This document shows positions 7,893 to 14,697 of a stretch of DNA of 14,697 nt, piece after piece (the first letter of the stretch is position 1; each line of letters opens with the position of its first letter). The notes under the pieces were generated by a model. The model was not told where the DNA came from. It saw nothing but the letters and a program-made list of their open reading frames with translations, and ran no database searches. Source of the DNA: Hymenopellis radicata (lineage: Eukaryota; Basidiomycota; Agaricomycetes; Agaricales; Physalacriaceae); the NCBI GenBank assembly GCA_015501595.1, contig JADNRX010001088.1, forward strand, positions 1 through 14,697, written 5' to 3'. A program made the translations under genes and the position numbers.

Positions 7893-7986
7893 CTAAAGGC
7901 GGTCAGAGTGTCATAGTCGTCGTGGTTCTAAATCAAGAGAAACAGTCAGAGCATGGTAAGGGTACTTAACAGCGAATGGGACTTAC

Positions 7987-8026
7987 TTGAAGCACACGAA
8001 TCCAGGGCAGGAAACAAGCGAAACAC
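7987..8026 (-). repeat. Duplicated 40-nt exon-like unit, copy 2
   Basis: On the - strand it is flanked by an ATCTAG acceptor and a consensus GTAAGT donor and reads CFACFLPWIRVLQ. Five of its seven differences from copy 1 are silent third-position changes in that frame, which hints at past coding constraint. Confidence 0.5.
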
Positions 8027-8316
8027 CTAGATATCGGTCACAGAAAGACGTCCTGGTCTGACAACATACTGGAGGACAAGTGAGTCAATGAGGATCATGA
8101 ACGAGAAGGAATACCTGTACACACCCAAACTTGGAATTCAACACCATCGTTGAGAGGGACAACACGGACCATCAAGAGAGCCGAAACCACAGTGGTGGAG
8201 ACAGACACGGCGTGGAGATGAGTGACGATAACAGGAGCGAACAACGGTGAAGCATAGTGACAGCATAATGGCAGGAAGGAAAGGTGGGTGATGAACTGCT
8301 CTTGGTTTCCGACATG

Positions 8317-8323
8317 CTTTATA
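8317..8323 (-). promoter_or_regulatory. TATA box of a - strand unit
   Basis: CTTTATA on the + strand reads TATAAAG on the - strand, in the context GCATATAAAGCATG. Downstream on the - strand come ATGs at about 8267, an open stretch ending near a GTATTC donor at about 8117, the duplicated exon units and the T8 tract at 7591. Together they suggest a short spliced - strand transcript whose product I cannot identify. Confidence 0.45.
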
Positions 8324-8399
8324 TGCGCTTCCAGTTAAGGTTTGATTTAGTGGGTGCGCGTCCGGGCCCGGAATCACTAAGCGAGTGACTCATGCGCAG

Positions 8400-9112
8400 T
8401 GCGCGCACTCCGTCGCATCAGAACTAGATAATGTGGCGAAACTGTTAATCTCAGCGTCTCTTCGCTCCCATGGTGTAGTTCGACGCGGCTTGTCATTACG
8501 AATCGATAGATACACATATCATTATTCTAGCTGGCGTCTGGAGTAGCGTAGCTCAAGAAAACAAATGTGATATTAGCCGCACTTCCTGTAAACTGCAGGG
8601 CAGGTTTGGTTACTGATCCAAAGAATATTACAGAATGACGACACGTACCTCGACTCAGTAAATACATGTTTTGAAAGCTTGGTTCAAGCGCTCCTTGACG
8701 CGCTAGGAGTCAGTAGCAAGTTGGATACTTGGAGGAATATAAGTACCTTCGTGAATTATCCACGCCACAGAATATCCTCAAGACGGGGACCTGAGCAAAG
8801 CGTTTGTCAAGGCAACGATCGGGCGCTAACACGCATCTTACACACGGGAAGATTCATCCGGCGGGGTCCTGAATTCGATCTGTGCACGAATGTCAGCTTG
8901 GACTCCCCATTCTGCCTTTCCCTCTTACCGTCACCTCCACGAACAACATCGACGCTCAAAACGCATATAGGCTGCTGTAAGCTCGTCTTTGCCTTCAGTC
9001 CGCTCGTCTGCTGAAATTCTATCGTCTCAGCGCGTTCTTGGAACTGGCGTCACGTTAGCATTGTTCGCGGCAAGACGAGCAAGTTCACCTCGATGCTATC
9101 ATCACTTGGAAG
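8400..9112. other. Region without a supported gene
   Basis: The only sizeable open frame (+ strand 8679-9014) lacks an ATG at its start, a recognisable motif and a convincing splice site. A tRNA-like word at 8464-8510 was examined and rejected. Confidence 0.35.
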
Positions 9113-9527
9113 CTAACAATTCAACAGATAGTGCCGTTTCCTGTAGTCGGTAAGCACAGTATGTTCCAGCATCCCGTTCGCAGGCTGATATTTAGTAGTC
9201 TTCACGGTGTCGACGGGAATATCGAAATTACCGGGCAGAAAGTGTGTTTGTGGCGACAGTTCTAGCGGCGTCGAACGGCGGACTCGCTCCATGCGTCGAG
9301 ATCCGCGGTCAAAAGTTGCAGCAAGTCTGAGAAGTCGGGCAGCGTCGCGAGATGGTACGTCCAGTAGGAGTCATACGAGGCACGGTTGACACGTTTCAAA
9401 GAGGGAGACCGACTCAATTCGTCGAGAACCAAGGTCGGATTTCTGAGAGAAGAAAGTGAAGAAAAACAGGAGCAAGATTGGGCCTTGGCGAAGACAGTGT
9501 TCCAAGGTGCGTGGTCGCGTTAGACAT
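9113..9527 (-). CDS. Hypothetical coding region with two overlapping open frames
   Basis: The - strand from 9442 to 9262 is open in one frame after a pyrimidine-rich acceptor (TTCTCTCAG): it contains LVLDELSRSPSLKRVNRASY, then LPDFSDLLQLLTADLDAWSE, and ends at TAG 9264-9262. A second - strand frame is open from 9370 to 9113 and contains VPSRDAARLLRLAATFDRG and SPQTHFLPGNFDIPVD. Both read like real protein and overlap by about 110 bp. Either a frameshift links them or one is the shadow of the other. An ATG at 9527 could give a 5' exon (9527-9496) through a weak GTCTTC donor. Family not recognised. Confidence 0.35.
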
Positions 9528-9792
9528 TATTCGAAAAGAACTGACGCAGGATGGACCTGCAGACACCCATCAGCATCAAAAGGAGCCGAACGTGAAAGAC
9601 GCAAAGGGTCGGTTATTAAGACGCCGGGGCGACATGACGGGCAGAGGCAGAAGACGTCGATCGCGTTGAATCCCAATCCGGCAACTTGATGGTTAGCCTT
9701 CTACCATCATCTACTTTGCGCACGAATCTCATTGCCCGCAGACACGACGCGCCAGCGCCTACGGCGCCTTGTATAACATCAAACTCCTCTTC
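9528..9792. other. Spacer before the exon-repeat array
   Basis: No gene is supported. It separates the - strand coding region on the left from the + strand array on the right, so it may hold divergent promoters. GCGCC/GGCGC around 9757-9769 forms a small hairpin. Confidence 0.3.
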
Positions 9793-9798
9793 TATAAA
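9793..9798 (+). promoter_or_regulatory. TATA box before the array
   Basis: TATAAA in the context CTTCTATAAACGAC lies 43 bp before the first repeated exon. A plausible promoter for the array, though no start codon could be assigned. Confidence 0.3.
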
Positions 9799-9840
9799 CG
9801 ACTTTCAGACGCGAATAACGCAGCCCAGATATTAGAGCAG

Positions 9841-10420
9841 CGTGGACGGCCTCGCCGGCCAGGCTTGGATTTTAGGAAAATGTGCGTTTTACAGCTCTTT
9901 TTCGCATCATTTTTGAGTTCATTCTGAGCGTAGATTTGCTTGACGGACGTACCTCGAAGAACCGAGTATTTGTTTCTCGGCCCCGTTTACGATTTCCAGG
10001 CCGATCCAAGAAGACAACGCGTACAGACACGGCGCCACCGCCTTGAGAAGCTAGCTGATGTGAAACGACCTCGTTGCCTTGGAAACAGCAAAGTTGACTC
10101 TTCGTCAGGCGTGGCTGTCCTCGCCGGACCGGCCGTTGGCCCATGCGAAAAGGTGTGTGTTTCGAGCTCATTTTGAGGTTTACTCTCTTACCCATGCTCA
10201 TTAGATCTGATGTGCATCGGCATTAAATTCGGTACGTTTTACTCTGCATGGCGCGGTATTCCTGTTCTTATAACTTTCCACTAGACTGCGGGAGGCGGCT
10301 TCGCCGCCTCCTCACACATTCAACCCACTCGACGAGCAGCGCCCTGTCTTCGGAACACGAGATCTTGTGATGACTACAGCGGTGGTGGCCTCGCCGGCCC
10401 GGCTTTTTTTCTGGGAAAAG
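9841..10420 (+). pseudogene. Three tandem copies of a ~42-nt exon coding a LAGPA/LAGQA motif
   Basis: Exon-like units at 9841-9881, 10109-10152 and 10380-10420 share CTCGCCGG at 9851, 10120 and 10390, that is at 269- and 270-bp steps. Each is preceded by an acceptor (GCAG, GTCAG, ACAG), ends in GAAAA and is followed by GTGCG or GTGTG. In the common frame they read VDGLAGQAWILGK, VAVLAGPAVGPCEK and GGGLAGPAFFLGK. After units 1 and 2 comes a ~50-nt intron, a mini-exon (about 9930-9949; 10205-10231) and another ~50-nt intron (for example 10232-10284), so the duplicated unit spans several exons. No continuous CDS could be assembled, and joining unit 2 to its mini-exon in the LAG frame gives a stop. 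I infer a decayed or mis-resolved tandem gene array of unknown family. Confidence 0.45.
10291..10311. repeat. Perfect 9-bp GC-rich hairpin
   Basis: GGAGGCGGC and GCCGCCTCC flank TTC. It sits just after the acceptor at 10284 inside the triplicated exon region, within a putative exon. It could form a strong stem in RNA or a cruciform in DNA; no poly-T follows. Confidence 0.7.
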
Positions 10421-10518
10421 GTGCGAATTCTTATTATAAACTTCAGGTTGCATTCTGACCTCTTTCGTCAGTTCAATCGTCCTGTTACCATCAAATTTCA
10501 CGCGAATTTCTTCTGTAG

Positions 10519-11290
10519 AGCCACTTATCCACCCTTGTTGGCGATCTGGATCTTGCTGGATTCGGTTTTTCCGACCGGATTGGGACGTTTTGACGGGGTG
10601 AACTTTTCCAGGTACGTCCTTGTTCTTCCCAGAATTGCCGCGCTAACGCGTTATTCTAGCGCCATAGTATCGCCTTCACTGCGCTGAACAGTGATGCTTC
10701 CGCGCCGCTGCGAGCTGTTCACTGCTGGGATAATGACGTCTCCGCACATGTCAACGCCACGCTTCTATGGAATCTCGCCTGCATCGAGATGCTGGTGCCT
10801 ACGGATAGTCTTTCAAGGCCTTGCTCGCTATCTTCGATGTCGTTCCACCCCGTTGTTCGCTACGCCCACATTAAACCTTCTCAACCCGCCCAGGCCCCTA
10901 GGAATTCCAACGTGGTCTTACGACCATCACCCCAGCCTTCGGTTAATTTCGCCGCTGATGTCGATTTGGATCTCACGGATCCCGGATTTACAGACACATT
11001 GGGACGAGTTGGTGACCAATTTCGCAAGGTACGTTTTCTTCCTCTACTTCGGTTTCGAAGCTAATTACTTGGGCCAGTCTTTGGATATTCCGTCCATCGC
11101 ACTGGGTAGTGGCCTGTTCGCCGCTGCACTCCGTCTGCGAACTCCTCGCGGCTTGGATAAATACGTCTCTCGGAAACCTTACGCCACACTTCGGCTTTCA
11201 TCTCGTCTCGCATCGACGCATATTGCGGGGGGCCGCCATCGACACAAGACACCATTCACATTTCTCCGCTATTACTACGGCGTCTGCTAG
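10519..11290 (+). pseudogene. Module copies M1-M2 of an unknown tandem-repeat gene
   Basis: Exon 10519-10611 (after TTCTGTAG) reads VGDLDLAGFGFSDRIGTF and then has an in-frame TGA at 10591-10593 before the GTACGT donor at 10612. A 48-nt intron leads to a long clean exon, 10660-11028 (123 codons, no stop), containing HCWDNDVSAHV near its start, a Pro/Ser-rich linker, and at its end the module motif ADVDLDLTDPGFTDTLGR. A 49-nt intron (11029-11077, GTACGT donor) leads to 11078-11290, with IALGSGLFAAALRLRT, ending at TAG. Except for the TGA, the two exons after M1 form a coherent 193-codon reading. The part after 11130 aligns at DNA level with the HCWDND region but has lost that frame. No known domain was recognised. 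Confidence 0.45.
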
Positions 11291-11362
11291 TGTGAGCTTC
11301 CAAATCCGCCCAGGAATTCCAACAGACCTGTACTCAACCACGCAGCCTTCGGATAACTGTAG

Positions 11363-11717
11363 CCGCTGATGGCGATCTGGATCTGACGGAGTCCGGATTT
11401 ATGGACGCTTTTGGACTTCTTGGTGACGAATTCGTCCTCTGTACGTTATCTTCGTCGCCTTCATTTCCTGAACTAACGACATAACTCAGTACCGGAACTT
11501 GCTTTGATGGCAGTGAGCAGCGGCGCTTCCACCGCTGCGCTCGCGCTCCTCGCTTCGCACTGCTAGGATAACGACGGTTCTGTACGTTCCGCGCCACCTT
11601 TCACTTCCATCCTCGGGCGGCTTCGACATTGGACTTCTGCTTGTCCAAGACGAGTCCACGGCGTATGTCTGCTTCGCTTAGAGGACGGCGACGTTGACGA
11701 GGGCTATGTTCATTTCG
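11363..11717 (+). pseudogene. Module copy M3 with premature stop at a conserved Trp codon
   Basis: Exon 11363-11440 (after CTGTAG) reads ADGDLDLTESGFMDAFGLLG. The GTACGT donor at 11441 and CTCAG acceptor at 11489 define a 49-nt intron like those of M1 and M2. The next exon, 11490-11717, reads LALMAVSSGASTAALALL, then HC, then TAG (11564-11566), then stays open as DNDGSVRSAPPF and on to LEDGDVDEGYVHF at a GTTCGT donor (11718). In M1 the same place reads HCWDND, so the stop is a TGG to TAG change at an otherwise aligned site. The acidic end of this exon looks like the start of a fourth, weaker module. This is most simply a pseudogene, or a single-base assembly error in a live gene. Confidence 0.5.
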
Positions 11718-11767
11718 GTTCGTGCCTTCCTCATTTGATCACTTTCTCGGAGCTAACTCTTGTATAG

Positions 11768-12325
11768 TTCATATCGCGACGCATTGATTCCGCCGTGACT
11801 CGCCCTGCTTTGATGTTGGTTTTGTCTCCATTGGGACGAGGTTCGGCTGCGAGCATGATTCTCGCACAAGGCGAACTTTGACTCGTAGAATACATTGTAT
11901 CGTGTGTAGGAGTACTCTTACATGTTGTAGCTATGCAGTAATGAAACCCACATTGTCTTACAACTCCTTTGTGCGAAAATGAGGGAAAGTCAAGAAGGAA
12001 TAGAATAGACCCGTGTTACTTAGTAAACTCACGAAAGCGTATATCACGAATTAAACGTCGTTCGAGCTCTGTATGGCTACCAGAATACACTGTAGAGTAT
12101 ATTATAAGATCCTACCAAAACATGGTTAGTACCCCAAGTTGGACTAAAACACGGACACAAAGATATCCCACCTCTTGACACTTACGGAGGAGATGATATG
12201 CCCGAAACGTCCAACGACAACTTCTTGCGACGATGCGATCTGGCGGCCTCGAAAACTTGCGTAACCAGTATTGTGTGCCTCGAAGATGATGTCCGTCGGG
12301 TCGCCAAGTTGATTTCGTGTAGCCA
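11768..12325. other. Decayed array edge and AT-rich spacer
   Basis: The word CATTGGGACGAG at about 11829-11840 matches module M2 (10995-11006), so traces of the array extend this far. From 11880 to 12190 the sequence is AT-rich and without a supported gene. Between 12190 and 12325 both strands are open in frames that read like protein (+ strand LEDDVRRVAKLISCSQ ending at 12330; - strand DIIFEAHNTGYASFRGRQI before a GTAAGT donor), and I cannot decide between them. Confidence 0.35.
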
Positions 12326-12716
12326 ATGAAATGTATTACCGCCGCACGTTCAGCGGGTAACCCAAGTCCTCCCAACGTTCTAGACGTCCTAAGGGCTCGG
12401 AATAAGCGGCGAAACATTGTGGTTGAATGGTGCCATACGGCTAAGGCACCCCCAAGTGATCGGTGGATCTTGAACTCGAACCACCACATGTCCGAGTTCA
12501 AGACGCTTACACTAACACGCCCTCGTGCATTCCCGCTCTCTCGATGCCTTGCGAGCTTTATTTCACCTGGAGATTACTCTTTGACTTACGTAAGGCGCAT
12601 TCCGATGGTCGCTGAGCCTGAGAACACGTTCTGAAGATGACTTTTCGCGTCAGACGCGCTGGGAGGCATCTAGGACCCTGCACATCGATAGCACGAGGAT
12701 TTCCGGAACCCTATGA
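12326..12716 (+). CDS. Possible small two-exon gene, unrecognised
   Basis: ATG at 12326 opens an 88-codon exon to 12589 with a consensus donor (AC|GTAAGG). A 64-nt intron (12590-12653, acceptor GCGTCAG) joins in frame to 12654-12716, giving 108 aa. The protein is basic and hydrophilic (VLDVLRARNKRRNIVVEWC, then SDRWILNSNHHMSEF) with no membrane segment or known motif. A competing 129-aa ORF covers the same bases on the - strand, so strand assignment rests on the splice sites alone. Confidence 0.3.
12468..12503. repeat. 11-bp perfect inverted repeat
   Basis: TCTTGAACTCG at 12468-12478 and CGAGTTCAAGA at 12493-12503 are exact complements around a 14-nt loop. It lies inside the possible CDS. 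The words resemble a TTCGA-type tRNA arm, but no tRNA surrounds them. Confidence 0.7.
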
Positions 12717-13143
12717 CGTCTCTGGGGCATCAACAATCTTATCTGCTCGACCTCGGATGTGGGGAAATGACGCCAGTGGTCGTCTTCCTCCTCCGTCCCT
12801 CTGAGACTTTTGGGTAATACTCGTTTCCCGCTCGATTCTATTAATCTGACAACTGTATGAGGTGTATATACCCTGAATACACTATCTACGACTCTTTATT
12901 GGCCTCTGCACGAAATCAATTCAACGCCAAAGCGCGATTCACGCTGTGTCGCTGATATGCTGAAAAGGTTCGTACCTTTTCCGCGTTTCAACGGCTTGAT
13001 TTTGTGCTGACTGATATCAGAACGTAAACAGGCGCCTTTCTCCGTTCTCGAAATGGTTTAATTGGCAACGCGAAGCGTTGCACCCTCCGGGTGAAAAGTG
13101 CATTCAGTAAGTTTTCAATAGCTCCGTGCCCAGGCGCTCCAGT
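12717..13143. other. Intergenic region with hairpins
   Basis: No gene is supported. Two perfect hairpins are present: GAAAAGGT/ACCTTTTC with a TCGT loop at 12962-12981, and GCAACGC/GCGTTGC with a GAA loop at 13065-13081. A GTATATA run near 12862 could be a TATA-like element. Confidence 0.45.
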
Positions 13144-13582
13144 ATGACTCCCATCAGATTCTCAGGGGTAGACCCTGCAGCTAATTCCGGCGCTTTGAGT
13201 GTTGGAAGCTTCGTTCGAGGACGGGAAACTCGTTACGGCGCATTCGGAGGAGGAGGTAAGTTTCATTTGGTTTGGGTTCACTGCGTATGTTGAGCTCTGA
13301 CCTATATGAAAGTTCAACTCTTATATTTCTGTAGTCGTATCCTTCTCGCTGTCTTTCGTGCAGGGCGGCCAATTGAACAGAAGCGAGATTGTGTGGCGGG
13401 GCAATCTGCGCCCGAATATTGGAAAGATTTCGTTTGGTCCGACGCTCGCGCATCATTGCGGTTGGTTACCCGGATGTATTTCTGTCTCTGATGGAACCTG
13501 GAGGCTGGAAATCGCAATAAAAGGCGATGGGATTCTGCTTGAATCCATCATTCCCTTTCCCATTCTTCCCTTCTCCTACTAG
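13144..13582 (+). CDS. 5' exons of a + strand hypothetical gene
   Basis: ATG at 13144 starts an exon reading VDPAANSGALSVGSFVRG and ending GAFGGG at a consensus GTAAGT donor (13256). One splice (acceptor 13334) leads to an 82-codon frame with GGQLNRSEIVWRGNLRPNIG that ends PILPFSY at TAG 13580-13582. A later acceptor (13373) gives another frame with SAPEYWKDFVWSDARASL. The pyrimidine-rich run before 13582 also looks like an intron end, with a possible GTATTT donor near 13473, so this gene may continue to the right. Not recognised. Confidence 0.4.
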
Positions 13583-13891
13583 TCCTAATCTGCTGTCTAT
13601 GGCCATACTTGACCTCACACTTTCATCCTTCCTTTATCCCCGATGTGTCTCTCTGTTGTGCCCGCCGCCTTCATCAACGCGTTCCCGACGCGTTTCAAAA
13701 CGTGACGAGGTCCCTGATGTGACATGTACGTTTTCTCCTTCCCACCATCATCGTTGATTGGTTTGCTCACTACCGCCCTCCCTCAGCGCCTTTTCTATCG
13801 GTATTCGACGCTCTGGCATGTCTATTTGTTTGCGTCGTCGACGACTAGCTCGCTCAACTTTCCTCAGATTTTTTCTGTGTGCGCTGTCTAG
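13583..13891 (+). other. Probable exon/intron region, frame unresolved
   Basis: A clear intron is visible: donor GTACGT at about 13730 and pyrimidine-rich acceptor CCTCAG at 13786. The sequence before it is open in more than one frame, and the exon after it (SPFLSVFDALACLF) is short. It probably links the exons on either side into one + strand gene, but I could not choose one frame. Confidence 0.3.
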
Positions 13892-14056
13892 CGCGACGTG
13901 GACGACATTGCCGCGCTTGGCTTGGTGTCCTCTGTTATTGTCGCCTGCTACTACTACTCGGTTCGTCGTCTTCTGGCCCGTTATAAGCCCTACTCATTCC
14001 CCAACTTTTACCAGATGTCGAGCAGGCCGTCGGGAACTCGTTTTGAAACTTTCACG
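13892..14056 (+). CDS. Exon of a + strand gene with one membrane segment
   Basis: A 55-codon exon lies between a TCTAG acceptor (13891) and a GTAACG donor (14057). It reads VDDIAALGLVSSVIVACYYY, whose residues AALGLVSSVIVACYYYSV can span a membrane, followed by a basic stretch RRLLARYKPYSFPNFYQ, the pattern expected on the cytoplasmic side. Family not recognised. Probably continuous with neighbouring exons. Confidence 0.35.
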
Positions 14057-14227
14057 GTAACGTTCACCTGTCCTACCTTCTCTAACCTATTCATTCCCTC
14101 GCTCTAGCTCTGTGCCTCTCCACAACGGTTCGAACCCTGAAGGCGACGACTTCTTCGGACGACTTTGCCCGCTCGTTAACAACATAGGAATTTAAAATTG
14201 TAAGGAGACCTCCTTCATTTGTTTTAG

Positions 14228-14523
14228 GTTCTGCTGATGCCTCTGACAGACCTCTGGACTACGGGATGCTTTCCTCTACGCTGCGCGGCGATGTTCGGGA
14301 CGTTGTCTTCGCGACGCGTCCTTTTCCCATTTGGTTTCGCGCCGGTGGGAAGGCGAAGATGACAACGCTGCTCCGGATACTGGAAGAGGACAGATTACTG
14401 CCCTGTTCTTCGACAGCACACTCAGCATTGCCCGAACGGGCGTCTTCACCAAGACCGCCGCCATACCGCGAAGGAAACGTCTTTGGACAGACCCCGGAGC
14501 GCTGGGTCGACGGCGACGGGTGA
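14228..14523 (+). CDS. Possible exon, Arg/Pro-rich product
   Basis: After the acceptor TTTTAG (14227) one frame is open to TGA at 14521: it contains LRGDVRDVVFATRPFPIWF, then KMTTLLRILEEDRLLPC and a Pro/Arg-rich end. A second + frame (14331-14576) and the - strand (14259-14651) are also open, as expected for GC-rich DNA, so the frame choice is tentative. Confidence 0.25.
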
Positions 14524-14538
14524 TTCTGACCACTGGCC

Positions 14539-14697
14539 ATGCTCGACCTTGGCCGGCTTGCAGGTATCGGCCGTAGATCCTTGGCTTTATATGTGCTAGC
14601 GGCACCAATATCAGGAAGCGCGGCTGTAAGTGTTGGCCAGCACTTGTTCACGGTAAGTTCCCCAATCCTGTTTAACTATGTACTCATTGTTGATAGG
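14539..14697 (+). CDS. Exon with intron at the window edge (partial)
   Basis: ATG at 14539 opens 38 codons, MLDLGRLAGIGRRSLALYVL then SGSAAVSVGQHLFT, ending at a perfect GTAAGT donor (14653). The 44-nt intron closes with GATAG at 14696, so the last base of the window starts the next exon. The exon is mildly hydrophobic. It could be an internal exon of the gene at 13144-14523, whose frame it shares after two stops at 14521-14529, or the start of a separate gene. Incomplete at the right edge. Confidence 0.35.
   Translation, partial: MLDLGRLAGIGRRSLALYVLAAPISGSAAVSVGQHLFTVSSPILFNYVLIVDR

Noticed and set aside
8464..8510. tRNA-Asp-like word (A-box-like TGGTGTAGTTCG and TTGTCA loop)
   Set aside because: No B box GGTTCGANNC follows at the right distance, and the acceptor and anticodon stems do not pair. 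At most a decayed relic.
10691..11290. A 199-codon + strand open frame across the whole M1-M2 region
   Set aside because: It reads through the 49-nt intron and lies in the wrong frame for 10660-11028; only its 3' part (11078-11290) belongs to the spliced model.
12112..12501. 129-aa - strand ORF
   Set aside because: It has no splice or motif support, and the opposite strand has a better-supported exon pair; kept only as an alternative in the entry for 12326-12716.
1..14697. Search for insertion sequences, LTR or TIR transposons, CRISPR arrays and viral or toxin genes
   Set aside because: No transposase, reverse transcriptase or integrase motif, no long terminal repeats, no regularly spaced identical repeats, and no viral or toxin motif was recognised by eye.

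Overview
The window looks like nuclear DNA of a mushroom-forming basidiomycete (Agaricomycetes). The evidence is two genes of the agaricomycete membrane-protein family DUF6534, cut into many small exons by introns of about 41-80 bp with GTRNGT donors. No bacterial operon structure, rRNA, convincing tRNA or CRISPR array was seen. All exon models were built by eye from reading frame, splice consensus and comparison between the paralogues.

Left part (1-5658). After about 1.2 kb holding only coding-like fragments, two tandem DUF6534 paralogues lie on the + strand: copy A (1286-3168, about 19 exons, ~320 aa) and copy B (3824-5658, about 16 exons, ~342 aa). Eight consecutive internal exons have identical lengths (79, 14, 99, 10, 18, 26, 26 and 35 nt), which supports both models and a local duplication. 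A has extra introns that B lacks, including one next to a GC-AG intron. Both share the element CGCGTTGAT upstream; in B it is one arm of a 10-bp inverted repeat.

Middle part (5655-9530). A short - strand ORF abuts copy B tail to tail, sharing a CTAG for both stop codons. A 38-bp tandem duplication and a 12-bp telomere-type motif follow. Next are a plausible two-exon - strand gene end (6355-6663), a + strand ORF for a basic Ser/Pro-rich protein behind a TATA box (6851-7180) that runs into a degenerate minisatellite, and a - strand transcription-like unit (about 8323 to 7591) with a TATA box, a duplicated 40-nt exon, a three-way-junction RNA fold and a T8 tract.

Right part (9113-14697). A - strand coding region has two overlapping open frames. 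From 9841 to about 11770 the + strand carries a decayed tandem array: a ~42-nt exon repeated three times at ~270-bp steps, then a two-exon module repeated three times at ~415-bp steps. Two of the module copies have an in-frame stop, one of them where a sister copy has Trp. I do not recognise this family. Beyond it lie a possible small two-exon gene (12326-12716), a hairpin-rich spacer and the exons of at least one further + strand gene that leaves the window inside or just after an intron (14653-14696).

Only the DUF6534 pair can be given a family name. The most unusual parts are the exon-repeat array, the structured RNA candidate and the telomeric-template-like motif.
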